Positions 42,550 through 52,700 of a DNA stretch of 64,000 nucleotides are shown here, piece by piece (the first letter of the stretch is position 1; each line of letters begins with the position of its first letter). Made by a program: the position numbers and the translations under genes. Source of the DNA: Cupriavidus basilensis (GTDB taxonomy: Bacteria > Pseudomonadota > Gammaproteobacteria > Burkholderiales > Burkholderiaceae); NCBI RefSeq assembly GCF_000876015.1, contig NZ_BBQM01000018.1:62001-126000 (forward strand). The letters run 5' to 3'. Under the pieces are notes generated by a model, which was given only the letters and a program-made list of their open reading frames with translations, did not search any database and was not told the DNA's origin.

Positions 42550-43455
42550 TTACCGAGCGGCCTGCGCCTCGAGCCACGCGAGCTCGGCGTCGTCGAAGCC
42601 GGCCGCGCGGCGCGCCTCGAGGTTGAAGGGCGGGCGCAGGCGCGGCGCCTGGTAGCGCGCCGCCAGCTCGCCATAGGCGGCGACCGGATCCAGCCCGCGC
42701 CCGGCGCACAGCCAGCGGTACCAGCGGTTGCCGATGGCCACGTGGCCGACTTCGTCGCGCAGGATGATGTCGATGATGGCGGCGGCCTCGTGGTCGCCGG
42801 CGGCGGCCAGCTTGGCCCGCACCGGCGGCGAGGCATCCAGCCCGCGCGCCTCGAGCGTGCGCGGCACCAGCGCCATGCGCGCCAGCACGTCGCCGGCGGT
42901 CTTGTCGGCCATCTCCCACAGGCTGTTGTGCGCCGGGAAATCGCCGTAGCCGGCGCCCAGCGTGGCGAGGTGGTCGGCCAGCAGCGTGAAGTGCAGCGCC
43001 TCCTCGTCGGCCACGCGCAGCCAGTCGAGGTAGAACCCGGCCGGCATGCCGCCGAAGCGCCAGAGGGCGTCGAGCGCGAGGTTGATGGCGTTGAACTCGA
43101 TGTGCGCCAGCGCGTGGATCATGGCGGCCCGCCCGGCCGGCGTATGGATCGAGCGGCGCCGCTCCACGCGCTGCGGCGCCACCAGCTCCGGCCGCTCGGG
43201 GCGGCCCGGCAGCGGCAGCGTGGCCGTGAGGGTTTCGCCGGCGCCGAGTGCTTCCGGCGCCATGCCCGCGGCGGCCTGGCGCATACGGCGCGTGGCTGCC
43301 GCCTTCTGCCGGGCGTCGCGCAGGCACAGGATGGCCAGCGCCTGCCGGCGCAGCGACAGGCCGGTGACATCCGGCAGGCCGGGGGTGGCCGCGGCGGCGG
43401 CGTCCGGGAAAGCGGGCTCGGCCGCGCGGGGGGTGTCGTTCAGGTTGGCTGCCAT
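42550..43455 (-). CDS. DUF455 ferritin-like protein
   Basis: A 301-residue DUF455-family protein with a ferritin-like four-helix core. Likely iron ligands are in AHIEFNAINLALD (about 124-136), ADEEALHFTLLADHL and RDEVGHVAIGNRWY (about 255-268). Ferritin-like enzymes use di-iron centres for oxidation or tRNA-type hydroxylation; the reaction here is not known. The N-terminal ~45 residues are Ala/Pro-rich. The start at 43455 is chosen over one 63 bases upstream because the added residues look like non-coding. Confidence 0.85.
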   Translation of the reverse strand: MAANLNDTPRAAEPAFPDAAAAATPGLPDVTGLSLRRQALAILCLRDARQKAAATRRMRQAAAGMAPEALGAGETLTATLPLPGRPERPELVAPQRVERRRSIHTPAGRAAMIHALAHIEFNAINLALDALWRFGGMPAGFYLDWLRVADEEALHFTLLADHLATLGAGYGDFPAHNSLWEMADKTAGDVLARMALVPRTLEARGLDASPPVRAKLAAAGDHEAAAIIDIILRDEVGHVAIGNRWYRWLCAGRGLDPVAAYGELAARYQAPRLRPPFNLEARRAAGFDDAELAWLEAQAAR

Positions 43456-43607
43456 CAGCGTAAAATCCGGGTTGCCGCCATTGTAGGGCCGGCGCTCGGC
43501 GCGGCCGGCATCCGCCACATCGCGCGTCCCCGCCGCCGCCCTCCCGCGAACCTTTAAAGCCCGGCGGCAAACCCCATATACCCATACGCACTTGTGCAGG
43601 AGACTTC

Positions 43608-44132
43608 ATGGCGCTTTACCAGCTCGGCGACATCGCCCCGACCATCGATCCGGATGCCTACGTCGCGCCGGAGGCCACCATCATCGGCAACGTGACGCTC
43701 AAGGCGCGCGCGAGCGCGTGGCCCGGCGTGGTGATCCGCGGCGACAACGAGCCGATCGTGGTGGGCGAGTCCAGCAACGTGCAGGAAGGCACCGTGCTCC
43801 ATACCGACCCGGGCTGCCCGCTGACCATCGGCGACAAGGTGTCGATCGGCCACCAGGCCATGCTGCACGGCTGCACCGTGGGCGAAGGCTCGCTGATCGG
43901 CATCCAGGCGGTGATCCTGAACCGCGCGGTGATCGGCAAGGAATGCCTGGTCGGCGCCGGCGCGGTGGTCACGGAGGGCAAGGTGTTCCCGGACCGCTCG
44001 CTGATCCTGGGCGCGCCGGCCAAGGTGGTGCGCGAGCTCACCGAGCAGGACGTGGCCAACCTGTACCGCAACGCCGAGACCTACGCCACGCGCCAGGCCA
44101 TGTACAAGACGCAGCTGAAACGCATCGACTAA
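43608..44132 (+). CDS. Gamma-carbonic anhydrase family protein
   Basis: A 174-residue left-handed beta-helix protein. The pattern GDNEPIVVGESSNVQEGTVLH, IGHQAMLHGCTVGEGSLIG carries the three zinc-type histidines of the gamma-carbonic anhydrase (YrdA/CaiE) group, and the C-terminal helix ERTxQDVANLYRNAETYA closes the trimer. Activity may be carbonic anhydrase or a related CoA-side role; YrdA-type proteins are poorly defined. It precedes hslO by 61 bp. Confidence 0.9.
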   Translation: MALYQLGDIAPTIDPDAYVAPEATIIGNVTLKARASAWPGVVIRGDNEPIVVGESSNVQEGTVLHTDPGCPLTIGDKVSIGHQAMLHGCTVGEGSLIGIQAVILNRAVIGKECLVGAGAVVTEGKVFPDRSLILGAPAKVVRELTEQDVANLYRNAETYATRQAMYKTQLKRID

Positions 44133-44193
44133 CACGCATCGACCAGGGCGCCGGCCAGGAACCGCGCCCGCGCCGATCTACCGACGGACCATC

Positions 44194-45222
44194 GTGACTG
44201 ATTCCACCTCCCCCGACATCCTGCAGAAATTCCTGTTCGACGCGGCCCCCGTGCGCGGCGAACTGGTGCGCATGCGCGCCACCTGGCAGGATGTGCTGCG
44301 CCGCAATCAATATCCCGCGCCGGTCCGCCGGCTGCTGGGCGAGATGATGTCCGCGGCCGCCCTGCTCACCGCCAACCTGAAGTTCAACGGCGCGCTGGTG
44401 ATGCAGGTGCACGGCGACGGCCCGGTGCGCATGCTGGTGGTGGAATGCCTGTCCGATCTGTCGATGCGCGCCACCGCCAAGCTGGCCGAGGGCGCGCAGG
44501 TGGCCGACGACGCCACGCTGGCCGACCTGGTCAACGTGCGCGGCGGCGGCCGCTTCGCCATCACGCTGGACCCGCAGGACAAGCTGCCTGGCCAGCAGGC
44601 CTACCAGAGCATCGTGCCGCTGGCCGACGCGCATGGCGCGTTCGACTCGATGGCCGCGGTGCTCGAGCACTACATGCGCTCGTCCGAGCAGCTCGACACG
44701 CGCCTGTGGCTGGCCGCCGACGACCAGGTCGCCGCCGGCATGCTGCTGCAGAAGCTGCCGAGCTACGGCGGCACCCTGGAAGGCCACGCCGGCCGCGCCC
44801 CGGCGCAGGTCGGCGAGACCGGCGCGCCGCTGGCCGAGAGTGCCCGCGCGCAGGACCTCGACACCTGGGACCGCGCCTGCCAGCTCGGCGCCACGCTCAA
44901 GGCCGGCGAGTTGCTGGCCGAGACCCCCGACACGCTGCTGCGCCGCCTGTTCTGGGAAGACCTGCAGGCCGCCGGCGTGCGCGTGTTCGAGCCGCTCGGC
45001 CCGCATTTCCACTGCTCGTGCTCGCGCCCCAAGGTGGCCGGCATGCTGCAGAACCTGGGCCGCGCCGAGATCGAGAGCATCCTGGAGGAGCGCGGCAACG
45101 TGGAGATCCACTGCGATTTCTGCGGCCAGCAATATCATTTCGACCCGGTCGACTGTGCCCAGCTGTTCACGCCGGTGCCGGTGGCCACCGGCGCCGGCGA
45201 CGGCGCCAGCCAGCAGCACTGA
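44194..45222 (+). CDS. hslO: Hsp33 redox-regulated chaperone
   Basis: A 342-residue holdase chaperone that becomes active when its zinc-bound cysteines oxidise. The zinc site is CSC (C274, C276) plus CDFC (C307, C310) at the C-terminus, and the chaperone body includes SAALLTANLKFNGALVMQVHG and GARF-like segments. The length is greater than E. coli Hsp33 (292) because of inserts and a tail. The start is a GTG at 44194; no in-frame ATG gives the conserved N-terminus. Confidence 0.95.
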   Translation: MTDSTSPDILQKFLFDAAPVRGELVRMRATWQDVLRRNQYPAPVRRLLGEMMSAAALLTANLKFNGALVMQVHGDGPVRMLVVECLSDLSMRATAKLAEGAQVADDATLADLVNVRGGGRFAITLDPQDKLPGQQAYQSIVPLADAHGAFDSMAAVLEHYMRSSEQLDTRLWLAADDQVAAGMLLQKLPSYGGTLEGHAGRAPAQVGETGAPLAESARAQDLDTWDRACQLGATLKAGELLAETPDTLLRRLFWEDLQAAGVRVFEPLGPHFHCSCSRPKVAGMLQNLGRAEIESILEERGNVEIHCDFCGQQYHFDPVDCAQLFTPVPVATGAGDGASQQH

Positions 45223-45311
45223 GCGGCGGGCGGCGGCCGGACCCGGCGGAACCTTTGCCCGGTGCGCCGGGGTCCAAGCGTCAGTGACCCACCAGAGCCA
45301 GGGGAAATATC

Positions 45312-45761
45312 ATGTCCGCTTTGTCTCCGAACCCGTCTCCGAACCCGTCTCCAAACGCGCCTGCCGCCGCGGCGCGGCGCCTGCCGGGCGCGCTTGGCGC
45401 GCTGCTGCTCGGCGCCGCGCTGCTGGGCGGCTGCGCCGGGCTGCCGCGCGACATCAACGGCTCGCCGCCGACCGCGCGGCTGGTGCCCAACAGCATCCCG
45501 CCCGCGCCGATCACCCCCGAGGAAAGCCAGAAGCTGGGCACGCTGAACCGCGACATCCTGCGCGAGCAGGACGCCGCCATCGCGCGCCAGCAGCAGGCCG
45601 AGGCCTACGCGCGCGCCTATTCCTATTACGCCTACCCGTCGCCGAGCTGGAACCTGTATTACGGCGGCTGGGGCGGGCGCCACTGGGGCGGCGGCGTCGG
45701 CTTCAGCAGCGGATATGGTTATCCGGGCTGGGGCTGGGGCGGTTATCCGTACTGGTGGTAA
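45312..45761 (+). CDS. Gly/Tyr/Trp-rich lipoprotein
   Basis: A 149-residue protein. The signal ends in lipobox LGGC (C41), preceded by a 23-residue N-terminal stretch of NPSPNPSPN coded by a 12-bp tandem repeat (45323-45356). The mature part has a helical segment (about 68-100) and a C-terminal 45 residues very rich in Gly, Tyr and Trp (GWGWGGYPYWW). Such tails may stick to envelope or polysaccharide. Function unknown. An inner ATG past the repeats could be the real start. Confidence 0.75.
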   Translation: MSALSPNPSPNPSPNAPAAAARRLPGALGALLLGAALLGGCAGLPRDINGSPPTARLVPNSIPPAPITPEESQKLGTLNRDILREQDAAIARQQQAEAYARAYSYYAYPSPSWNLYYGGWGGRHWGGGVGFSSGYGYPGWGWGGYPYWW

Positions 45762-45950
45762 TGGGGCGGCAGCAATGAGGCGGCAAGACGCCGGCGCGCG
45801 TGGACGAGACGCCGCCCGCCACGGCAATGCGAGCCGCGACAGGTAGCTGCAATTGGGGGAAAACGAGGGAAAAACGGGGAATCGCCGGACCGGCGAATCC
45901 CGCCGGCGGCATGACAGCACCCGCGGCGGGTGCCATGCGCGGCGCCGGCG

Positions 45951-46289
45951 CTAGTGGCTGCCGCCGGCCGGCGAATTCGGCGGCGGGGGCAGCGGCGGCG
46001 TGGCGCTGACCTTGGGCGCGGGCGCCACGAACTGCACGAACACCTCGCCGTCCCTGACCATGCCCAGCTCGTAGCGGGCACGCTCCTCGATGGCGCCGGT
46101 GCCGTCCTGCAGGTCCTTCACTTCCCCTTCCAGCTTGGCGTTGCGCAGCTTGAGCGCCTGGTTGCGCGCGCTCTGCTCCTGCACCTGCTTGTCCATGTCC
46201 CACACGCGCAGCCAGCCGCCCTTGCCCAGCCACAGCGGGTACTGAATGGCGAGCAACAGCACGAACAGCAGCAGCGAGATCAGGCGCAT
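45951..46289 (-). CDS. ftsB: Cell division protein FtsB
   Basis: A 112-residue single-pass inner membrane protein of the divisome. A membrane helix (residues 3-18) is followed by a periplasmic coiled coil (about 30-75, KQVQEQSARNQALKLRNAKLEGEVKDL) and the conserved ERARYELGMVRDGE segment. FtsB joins FtsL and FtsQ to recruit FtsWI. The tail is Pro-rich. It lies after eno on the same strand, the standard order. Confidence 0.92.
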   Translation of the reverse strand: MRLISLLLFVLLLAIQYPLWLGKGGWLRVWDMDKQVQEQSARNQALKLRNAKLEGEVKDLQDGTGAIEERARYELGMVRDGEVFVQFVAPAPKVSATPPLPPPPNSPAGGSH

Positions 46290-46375
46290 AGGGATTCCGG
46301 CGCTTTGCAGAAGAGGTCGGGGCCGTCGGCGCCGGCCGCGATGAGGGTTATCCGCGGCCGGCGCATGACGCGGGC

Positions 46376-47665
46376 TTAGCGCAGATTATAGAAGGCGCTC
46401 TTGCCCGGGTAGCTGGCGATGTCGCCGAGGTCTTCCTCGATGCGCAGCAGCTGGTTGTACTTCGAGATGCGGTCCGAGCGCGACAGCGAGCCGGTCTTGA
46501 TCTGGCCGGCGTTGGTGCCCACCGCGATGTCGGCGATGGTGTTGTCCTCGGTCTCGCCCGAGCGGTGCGAGATCACGGCGGTGTAGCCGGCGCGCTTGGC
46601 CATCTCGATGGCGGCGAAGGTCTCGGTCAGCGTGCCGATCTGGTTGATCTTGATCAGGATCGAGTTGCCGATGCCCTTCTCGATGCCTTCCTTGAGGATC
46701 TTGGTGTTGGTGACGAACAGGTCGTCGCCCACCAGCTGCACGCGCTTGCCGAGCTTGTCGGTCAGCGTCTTCCAGCCTTCCCAGTCGCCTTCGGCCATGC
46801 CGTCCTCGATCGACACGATCGGGAACTTGTCGCACAGGTTGGCCAGGTAGTCGGCGAACTGGGTCGAGGTCAGCTTGAGGCCTTCGCCGTCCAGGTGGTA
46901 CAGGTCCTCGCCTTCGCGGAAGAACTCGCTGGCGGCGCAGTCCAGCGCCAGCAGCACGTCCTCGCCGACGCGGTAGCCGGCCTTCTCGACGGCCTGCACG
47001 ATGGCGTTCAGGCATTCCTCGTTGGAAGCGAAGTTCGGCGCGAAGCCGCCTTCGTCGCCGACCGCGGTGGACATGCCCTTGTCGGCCAGGATCTTCTTGA
47101 GCGCGTGGAACACCTCGGCGCCGCAGCGCAGGGCTTCGCGGAAGCTGGTCTGCGACACCGGCATGATCATGAATTCCTGGATGTCCAGGCTGTTGTTGGC
47201 GTGCGCGCCACCGTTGACGATGTTCATCATCGGCACCGGCATCTGCATCGCGCCCGAGCCGCCGAAGTAGCGGTACAGCGGCAGGCCGGCTTCCTCGGCG
47301 GCGGCGCGCGCCACCGCCATCGACACGGCCAGCGTGGCGTTGGCGCCCAGGCGGCTCTTGTTGTCGGTGCCGTCGAGGTCGATCAGGGTGCGGTCCAGGA
47401 AGGCCTGCTCGGAAGCGTCCAGGCCCATGATGGCTTCGGAGATCTCGGTGTTGATGTGCTCGACCGCCTTCAGCACGCCCTTGCCCAGGTAGCGCGACTT
47501 GTCGCCGTCGCGCAGCTCGATGGCTTCGCGCGAGCCGGTGGACGCGCCCGACGGCACCGCCGCGCGGCCCATCACGCCGGATTCCAGCAGGACGTCGCAC
47601 TCGACCGTCGGGTTGCCGCGCGAGTCGAGAACTTCGCGACCGATGATATCTACGATTGCACTCAT
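46376..47665 (-). CDS. eno: Enolase
   Basis: A 429-residue enzyme converting 2-phosphoglycerate to phosphoenolpyruvate in glycolysis. It starts MSAIVDIIGREVLDSRGNPT, and the signature SIEDGMAEGDW, the lysine in LIKINQIGTLTE and SHRSGETEDNTIAD are present. Length and motifs are normal. It lies in the pyrG–kdsA–DUF1330–eno–ftsB run. Confidence 0.98.
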   Translation of the reverse strand: MSAIVDIIGREVLDSRGNPTVECDVLLESGVMGRAAVPSGASTGSREAIELRDGDKSRYLGKGVLKAVEHINTEISEAIMGLDASEQAFLDRTLIDLDGTDNKSRLGANATLAVSMAVARAAAEEAGLPLYRYFGGSGAMQMPVPMMNIVNGGAHANNSLDIQEFMIMPVSQTSFREALRCGAEVFHALKKILADKGMSTAVGDEGGFAPNFASNEECLNAIVQAVEKAGYRVGEDVLLALDCAASEFFREGEDLYHLDGEGLKLTSTQFADYLANLCDKFPIVSIEDGMAEGDWEGWKTLTDKLGKRVQLVGDDLFVTNTKILKEGIEKGIGNSILIKINQIGTLTETFAAIEMAKRAGYTAVISHRSGETEDNTIADIAVGTNAGQIKTGSLSRSDRISKYNQLLRIEEDLGDIASYPGKSAFYNLR

Positions 47666-47735
47666 GAATTCCTCTCTGACTGTTTTGAATCTTGCTGCTG
47701 ACCGGGATCAGCGCGGATGATGCCCGACCAATATG

Positions 47736-48026
47736 TCAGGCGCCTTCCACCACGATCATGTTCATCTTCGCGGCATGCTCGCGCGCGGCGCGCGCGGCAC
47801 CGTATTCCTCGGAGGCATAGAACACCTTCGCGGCCTCGTAATCGGGGAATTTCAGCACCACGACGCGGCTCGGCGCCAATTCGCCCTCGAGCTGCTCGGT
47901 CTTGCCGCCGCGCACCAGGATCTCAGCGCCGTGCGCCGCGATGGCCTTGCTCGACAGCACCTTGTACTGCTCGTACTGCTGGGGATCGGTCACATCGACG
48001 TAGGCGATGATATAGCCGGCGGGCAT
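47736..48026 (-). CDS. DUF1330 protein
   Basis: A 96-residue ferredoxin-like (dimeric alpha/beta barrel) protein of the DUF1330 family, seen in GYIIAYVDVTDPQQYEQY, RGGKTEQLEG and LKFPDYEAAKVFYASEEY. Function is unknown. It sits between kdsA and eno on the same strand. Confidence 0.92.
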   Translation of the reverse strand: MPAGYIIAYVDVTDPQQYEQYKVLSSKAIAAHGAEILVRGGKTEQLEGELAPSRVVVLKFPDYEAAKVFYASEEYGAARAAREHAAKMNMIVVEGA

Positions 48027-48126
48027 GCGTGTCTCCGAAGTTTTTGTATTGTCTTTCGATACGATCCGTCACCGGCCGAGAGCTTCCGTCAGCGGACGCC
48101 CCCGGCGGCGCGGCAGGCCGGCGGGC

Positions 48127-48996
<870 letters not shown>

Positions 48997-49031
48997 CGCT
49001 ACTAGTCTCCTGCTTGCGCGGTGCCGGGCCC

Positions 49032-50684
49032 TCAGGCCGCCTTGCTCTTCTGGCTGGCCAGCGCCGCTTCCACGTAGGCCTTGAACAGCGGATGGCCGTC
49101 ACGCGGGGTGGAGGTGAATTCCGGGTGGAACTGCACGCCGACGAACCACGGATGCAGGCTGTCGGGCAGCTCCATCATCTCGGGCAGGTCCTCGGTCGGG
49201 GTGCGCGCCGAGATCACCATGCCCGCCTTTTCCAGCGTGGGCACGTAGTGGTTGTTGACCTCGTAGCGGTGGCGATGGCGCTCGTTGACCTCGGCGCCGT
49301 AGATCTGGCCGGCCTTGGTGTCGGCCCTGACCGGCACGCGCTGCGCGCCCAGGCGCATGGTGCCGCCCAGGTCGGAGTCGGCCGAGCGCTGCTCGACCTT
49401 GCCTTCGCGGTCCACCCACTCGGTGATGAGCGCCACCACCGGGTGCTCGGTCTCGAGGTTGAATTCGGTCGAGTTGGCGTCGGTCATGCCGGCCACGTGG
49501 CGGGCGAACTCGATCACGGCCAGCTGCATGCCCAGGCAGATGCCGAGGTACGGCACCTTGTTCTCGCGGGCGTACTGGATCGCACGGATCTTGCCTTCCG
49601 TGCCGCGCTTGCCGAAGCCGCCCGGCACCAGGATGGCGTCCAGCGGCGCGAGCACTTCCAGGTGGCCCGACTCGAGCTCCTCGGAATCGATGTACTCGAT
49701 GTTCACGCGGGTGGCGGTGTGCATGCCGGCGTGGCGCAGCGCCTCGATCAGCGACTTGTAGGACTCGGTCAGGTCGACGTACTTGCCGACCATGCCGATG
49801 GTGATCTCGTGCTGCGGGTTTTCCTGGGCATTGACCAGGCGCTGCCACATGGAGAGATCGGCCGGCTTCGGGTCGAGGCGCAGTTCCTCGCAGATCAGGC
49901 GGTCGAGGCCCTGCTCGTTGAGCATCTGCGGGATCTTGTAGATGCTGTCCACGTCCCACACCGAGATCACGGCTTCCTGCGGGATGTTGGCGAACAGCGA
50001 GATCTTGGCGCGCTCGTCGTCGGGGATCGGGCGGTCGGCGCGGCACAGCAGCGCGGTCGGCGAGATGCCGATCTCGCGCAGCTTCTGCACCGAGTGCTGG
50101 GTCGGCTTGGTCTTGAGCTCGCCAGCGCTGGCGATGAACGGCACCAGCGTCAGGTGCACGAAGGCGGCGTGGTTGCGGCCCATGCGCAGGCTCATCTGGC
50201 GCGCCGCCTCCAGGAACGGCAGCGATTCGATGTCGCCCACGGTGCCGCCGATCTCCACCAGCGCCACGTCGGCCTTGCCGCCGTGCGAGGCGGCCGCGCC
50301 GCGCTCGATGAAGGCCTGGATCTCGTTGGTGATGTGCGGGATCACCTGCACGGTCTTGCCGAGGTATTCGCCGCGGCGCTCCTTGCGGATCACCGACTCG
50401 TAGATCTGGCCCGTGGTGAAGTTGTTCGACTTGCGCATCTTGGCCGAGACGAAACGCTCGTAGTGGCCGAGATCGAGGTCGGTTTCCGCGCCGTCTTCCG
50501 TGACGAACACCTCGCCATGCTGGAAGGGGCTCATCGTGCCGGGGTCGACGTTGATGTAGGGATCTAGCTTGAGGAGGGTGACTTTGAGGCCGCGCGACTC
50601 GAGAATGGCCGCGAGCGAAGCAGCAGCGATGCCCTTGCCGAGAGAAGAGACGACGCCACCGGTGACGAAGACGAATTTGGTCAT
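49032..50684 (-). CDS. pyrG: CTP synthase
   Basis: A 550-residue enzyme making CTP from UTP, ATP and glutamine. The synthase domain has FVTGGVVSSLGKGIAAASL (6-24), DPYINVDPGTMSPFQHGEVFV-type segments and the C-terminal glutamine amidotransferase with PGGFGKRG, the nucleophile cysteine in GICLGMQLA and the catalytic HPEF. Length is usual. It heads the kdsA–eno run. Confidence 0.98.
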   Translation of the reverse strand: MTKFVFVTGGVVSSLGKGIAAASLAAILESRGLKVTLLKLDPYINVDPGTMSPFQHGEVFVTEDGAETDLDLGHYERFVSAKMRKSNNFTTGQIYESVIRKERRGEYLGKTVQVIPHITNEIQAFIERGAAASHGGKADVALVEIGGTVGDIESLPFLEAARQMSLRMGRNHAAFVHLTLVPFIASAGELKTKPTQHSVQKLREIGISPTALLCRADRPIPDDERAKISLFANIPQEAVISVWDVDSIYKIPQMLNEQGLDRLICEELRLDPKPADLSMWQRLVNAQENPQHEITIGMVGKYVDLTESYKSLIEALRHAGMHTATRVNIEYIDSEELESGHLEVLAPLDAILVPGGFGKRGTEGKIRAIQYARENKVPYLGICLGMQLAVIEFARHVAGMTDANSTEFNLETEHPVVALITEWVDREGKVEQRSADSDLGGTMRLGAQRVPVRADTKAGQIYGAEVNERHRHRYEVNNHYVPTLEKAGMVISARTPTEDLPEMMELPDSLHPWFVGVQFHPEFTSTPRDGHPLFKAYVEAALASQKSKAA

Positions 50685-50864
50685 AAACCGAGCTTGCCGG
50701 GGAAATCGGGATTATACATGAGCGGCTGCCTGCTGCACCGCCGCATTTGTGACAAGCGGACCTTCACCTGCCCCCTCCGCGCGCGCGCCCTTCGTGCCCG
50801 CGGCGCGCTGCGGCGCATGCGCCGCTTGCCCCGCTTGCCCCTCATCTCACCCTGGCCGGCGCCT

Positions 50865-51686
50865 TCAGCCGCGCCCGCTGCTGCGCTCGCGCTTGGCGCG
50901 CACCGGCTGGCCCCAGCGGTCGGCCTCGCCCTGGCGCGCCAGCGGGAATTCGGCCGGCGCCGCGGCATCCCATTCCGGGTCGTGGATCTCGCCGAAGACC
51001 TGGCGCAGGCGCTGGCCCCAGGTGTCGCGGATCATGCGGAAGTAGGCGTTCTTCTCGTCGATGTTGACGAAGCGGCTCACGCGCAGCGAGTCGGCCTCGT
51101 AGACCAGCAGGTCCAGCGGCAGCCCCACCGAGATGTTCGACTTGAGCGTGGAGTCCATCGAGATCAGCGCGCACTTGGCGGCCTCGCCCAGCGGCAGCGA
51201 CGGCTCCACCACGCGGTCGATGATCGGCTTGCCGTACTTGGCCTCGCCGATCTGGAAGTAGCAGTTCTCGGGCGTGGCCTCGACGAAGTTGCCGGCCGCG
51301 TACACATTGAACAGGCGCACCCGCTCGCCGCGGATCTGCCCGCCGAAGATCAGGCTCACGTTGAACTCGATGCCAGCCTCGCGCAGCGCGTGGGCATCGT
51401 GCTTGTGCACCTGGCGCACCGCGTCGCCGACGATGGTGGCGGCCTCGAACATGTCGCGCGCGGTCCACAGCGAGCGCTTCTCGTCGCGCCCTTCGGCCAG
51501 CACCTGCCGCACCGACTGGCTGATGGCCAGGTTGCCGGCGGTGAGCAGCACCATGACGCGGTCGCCGGGTTCCTCGAACACGGTCATCTTGCGCGCGCTG
51601 GAGATCGCGTCGACGCCGGCGTTGGTGCGGGAGTCGGAGAGGAACACCAGGCCGGCGTCGAGCCGCATGGCAACACAATACGTCAT
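50865..51686 (-). CDS. Anbu (ancestral beta subunit) proteasome-like protease
   Basis: A 273-residue Ntn-hydrolase of the Anbu/BPH group, related to HslV and proteasome beta subunits. Thr2 (exposed after Met removal, MTYCVAM) is the expected nucleophile; D18 (FLSDSRT) and K33 (SSARKM) sit near the expected catalytic places. Anbu forms helical or ring oligomers and its substrate is unknown. The C-terminal ~45 residues are charged and poorly conserved. It is the last gene of a cluster with transglutaminase-like, alpha-E and circularly permuted ATP-grasp genes, which are its usual neighbours. Confidence 0.92.
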   Translation of the reverse strand: MTYCVAMRLDAGLVFLSDSRTNAGVDAISSARKMTVFEEPGDRVMVLLTAGNLAISQSVRQVLAEGRDEKRSLWTARDMFEAATIVGDAVRQVHKHDAHALREAGIEFNVSLIFGGQIRGERVRLFNVYAAGNFVEATPENCYFQIGEAKYGKPIIDRVVEPSLPLGEAAKCALISMDSTLKSNISVGLPLDLLVYEADSLRVSRFVNIDEKNAYFRMIRDTWGQRLRQVFGEIHDPEWDAAAPAEFPLARQGEADRWGQPVRAKRERSSGRG

Positions 51687-51842
51687 GATCTTGTCTTGTT
51701 ATGGTGCATGTCCGGCGCCGGCGCGCCGCCGGCATCAGGGGCGCACCGAGGCCACATCAACGAATGCAGCATTCTAGCGCCGCGGCCCCGCGCGCGGAAC
51801 CGGCGCGCGCGCCCACCGGTGGTGCGCCACGCACCACCGCAT

Positions 51843-52667
51843 TCACCGCTGCGGTGCAATGGCGATCTCCACCGCCATCTGCTCGCCGCTGCCGCCGTGG
51901 CGCACGCCGCGCACCGGCGCGGCCATGCGGTAGTCGCGCCCCACCGCCAGGCGCACGTGGCGCGCGTCGCTCAGGCAGCGGTGCGTCACGTCGACGCTGC
52001 ACCACAGTTCCTTGTCCGCATCCACGCAGATGTCGGCCCAGGCATGGCCGGCCAGCGCCGCCGCGGCCGGGTCGTAGAAATAGCCGCTGACGTAGCGCGC
52101 CGGCACGCCCAGCGCGCGGCAGCACGCCACCATCACCTGGGCCTGGTCCTGGCACACGCCGCTGCCGAGCGCGAACGCCTCGCCGGCCGAGGTGCCCACG
52201 TCGGTGCTGTCCGGCGCGTAGCGCACGCGCCGCGCGATGCCGTCGGCCAGCGCCAGCAGCGCGGGCACCTCATGCCCGGCCGCGAGGTAAGGCGCGGCAA
52301 AGCGGACCATCTCCGGCGGCGCCGCGGTCAGCGGCGTGCCGCCCAGGTAGTACAGCGGCGACACGCGCGCCTCGCCGGCCGGCGGCGCATCGCAGAACAG
52401 CGGCGCGCCGCCGGCCGCGGGCGGCGTCACTTCCACCACGCCGCTGGCCTCGATCACCAGCGTATGCGCCGGACCGGCCACGGTAAAGCTGTGCACGATG
52501 TTGCCGAAGCCGTCGCGCGCCTCCGACAGGTTGCCCGGCGCCGACACCTGCCACTGCCGCACGGTCTGCAGCGGGCCCGAGCGCGGCGCCAGGCGCAGCT
52601 CGTGCACGCTGCGGCGCGGCGGCTCGGCGTAGCGGTAGACGGTCTTGTGGCGGATCTTGTATTTCAC
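51843..52667 (-). CDS. Transglutaminase-like protein of the Anbu cluster
   Basis: A 274-residue protein with an N-terminal transglutaminase-like beta domain (about 1-85) and the papain-like core. The catalytic triad is visible as C172 (GSGVCQDQAQ), H208 (GHAWADI) and D226 (CSVDVTH). It may be a peptidase or a cross-linking enzyme. The start is a GTG at 52667, 33 bp from the alpha-E gene stop. Co-occurrence with ATP-grasp, alpha-E and Anbu suggests it cuts or processes a peptide made by that system. Confidence 0.9.
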   Translation of the reverse strand: MKYKIRHKTVYRYAEPPRRSVHELRLAPRSGPLQTVRQWQVSAPGNLSEARDGFGNIVHSFTVAGPAHTLVIEASGVVEVTPPAAGGAPLFCDAPPAGEARVSPLYYLGGTPLTAAPPEMVRFAAPYLAAGHEVPALLALADGIARRVRYAPDSTDVGTSAGEAFALGSGVCQDQAQVMVACCRALGVPARYVSGYFYDPAAAALAGHAWADICVDADKELWCSVDVTHRCLSDARHVRLAVGRDYRMAAPVRGVRHGGSGEQMAVEIAIAPQR

Positions 52668-52700
52668 GATGTGGCGAGGCCGGCGCGACCACCACGGGGT

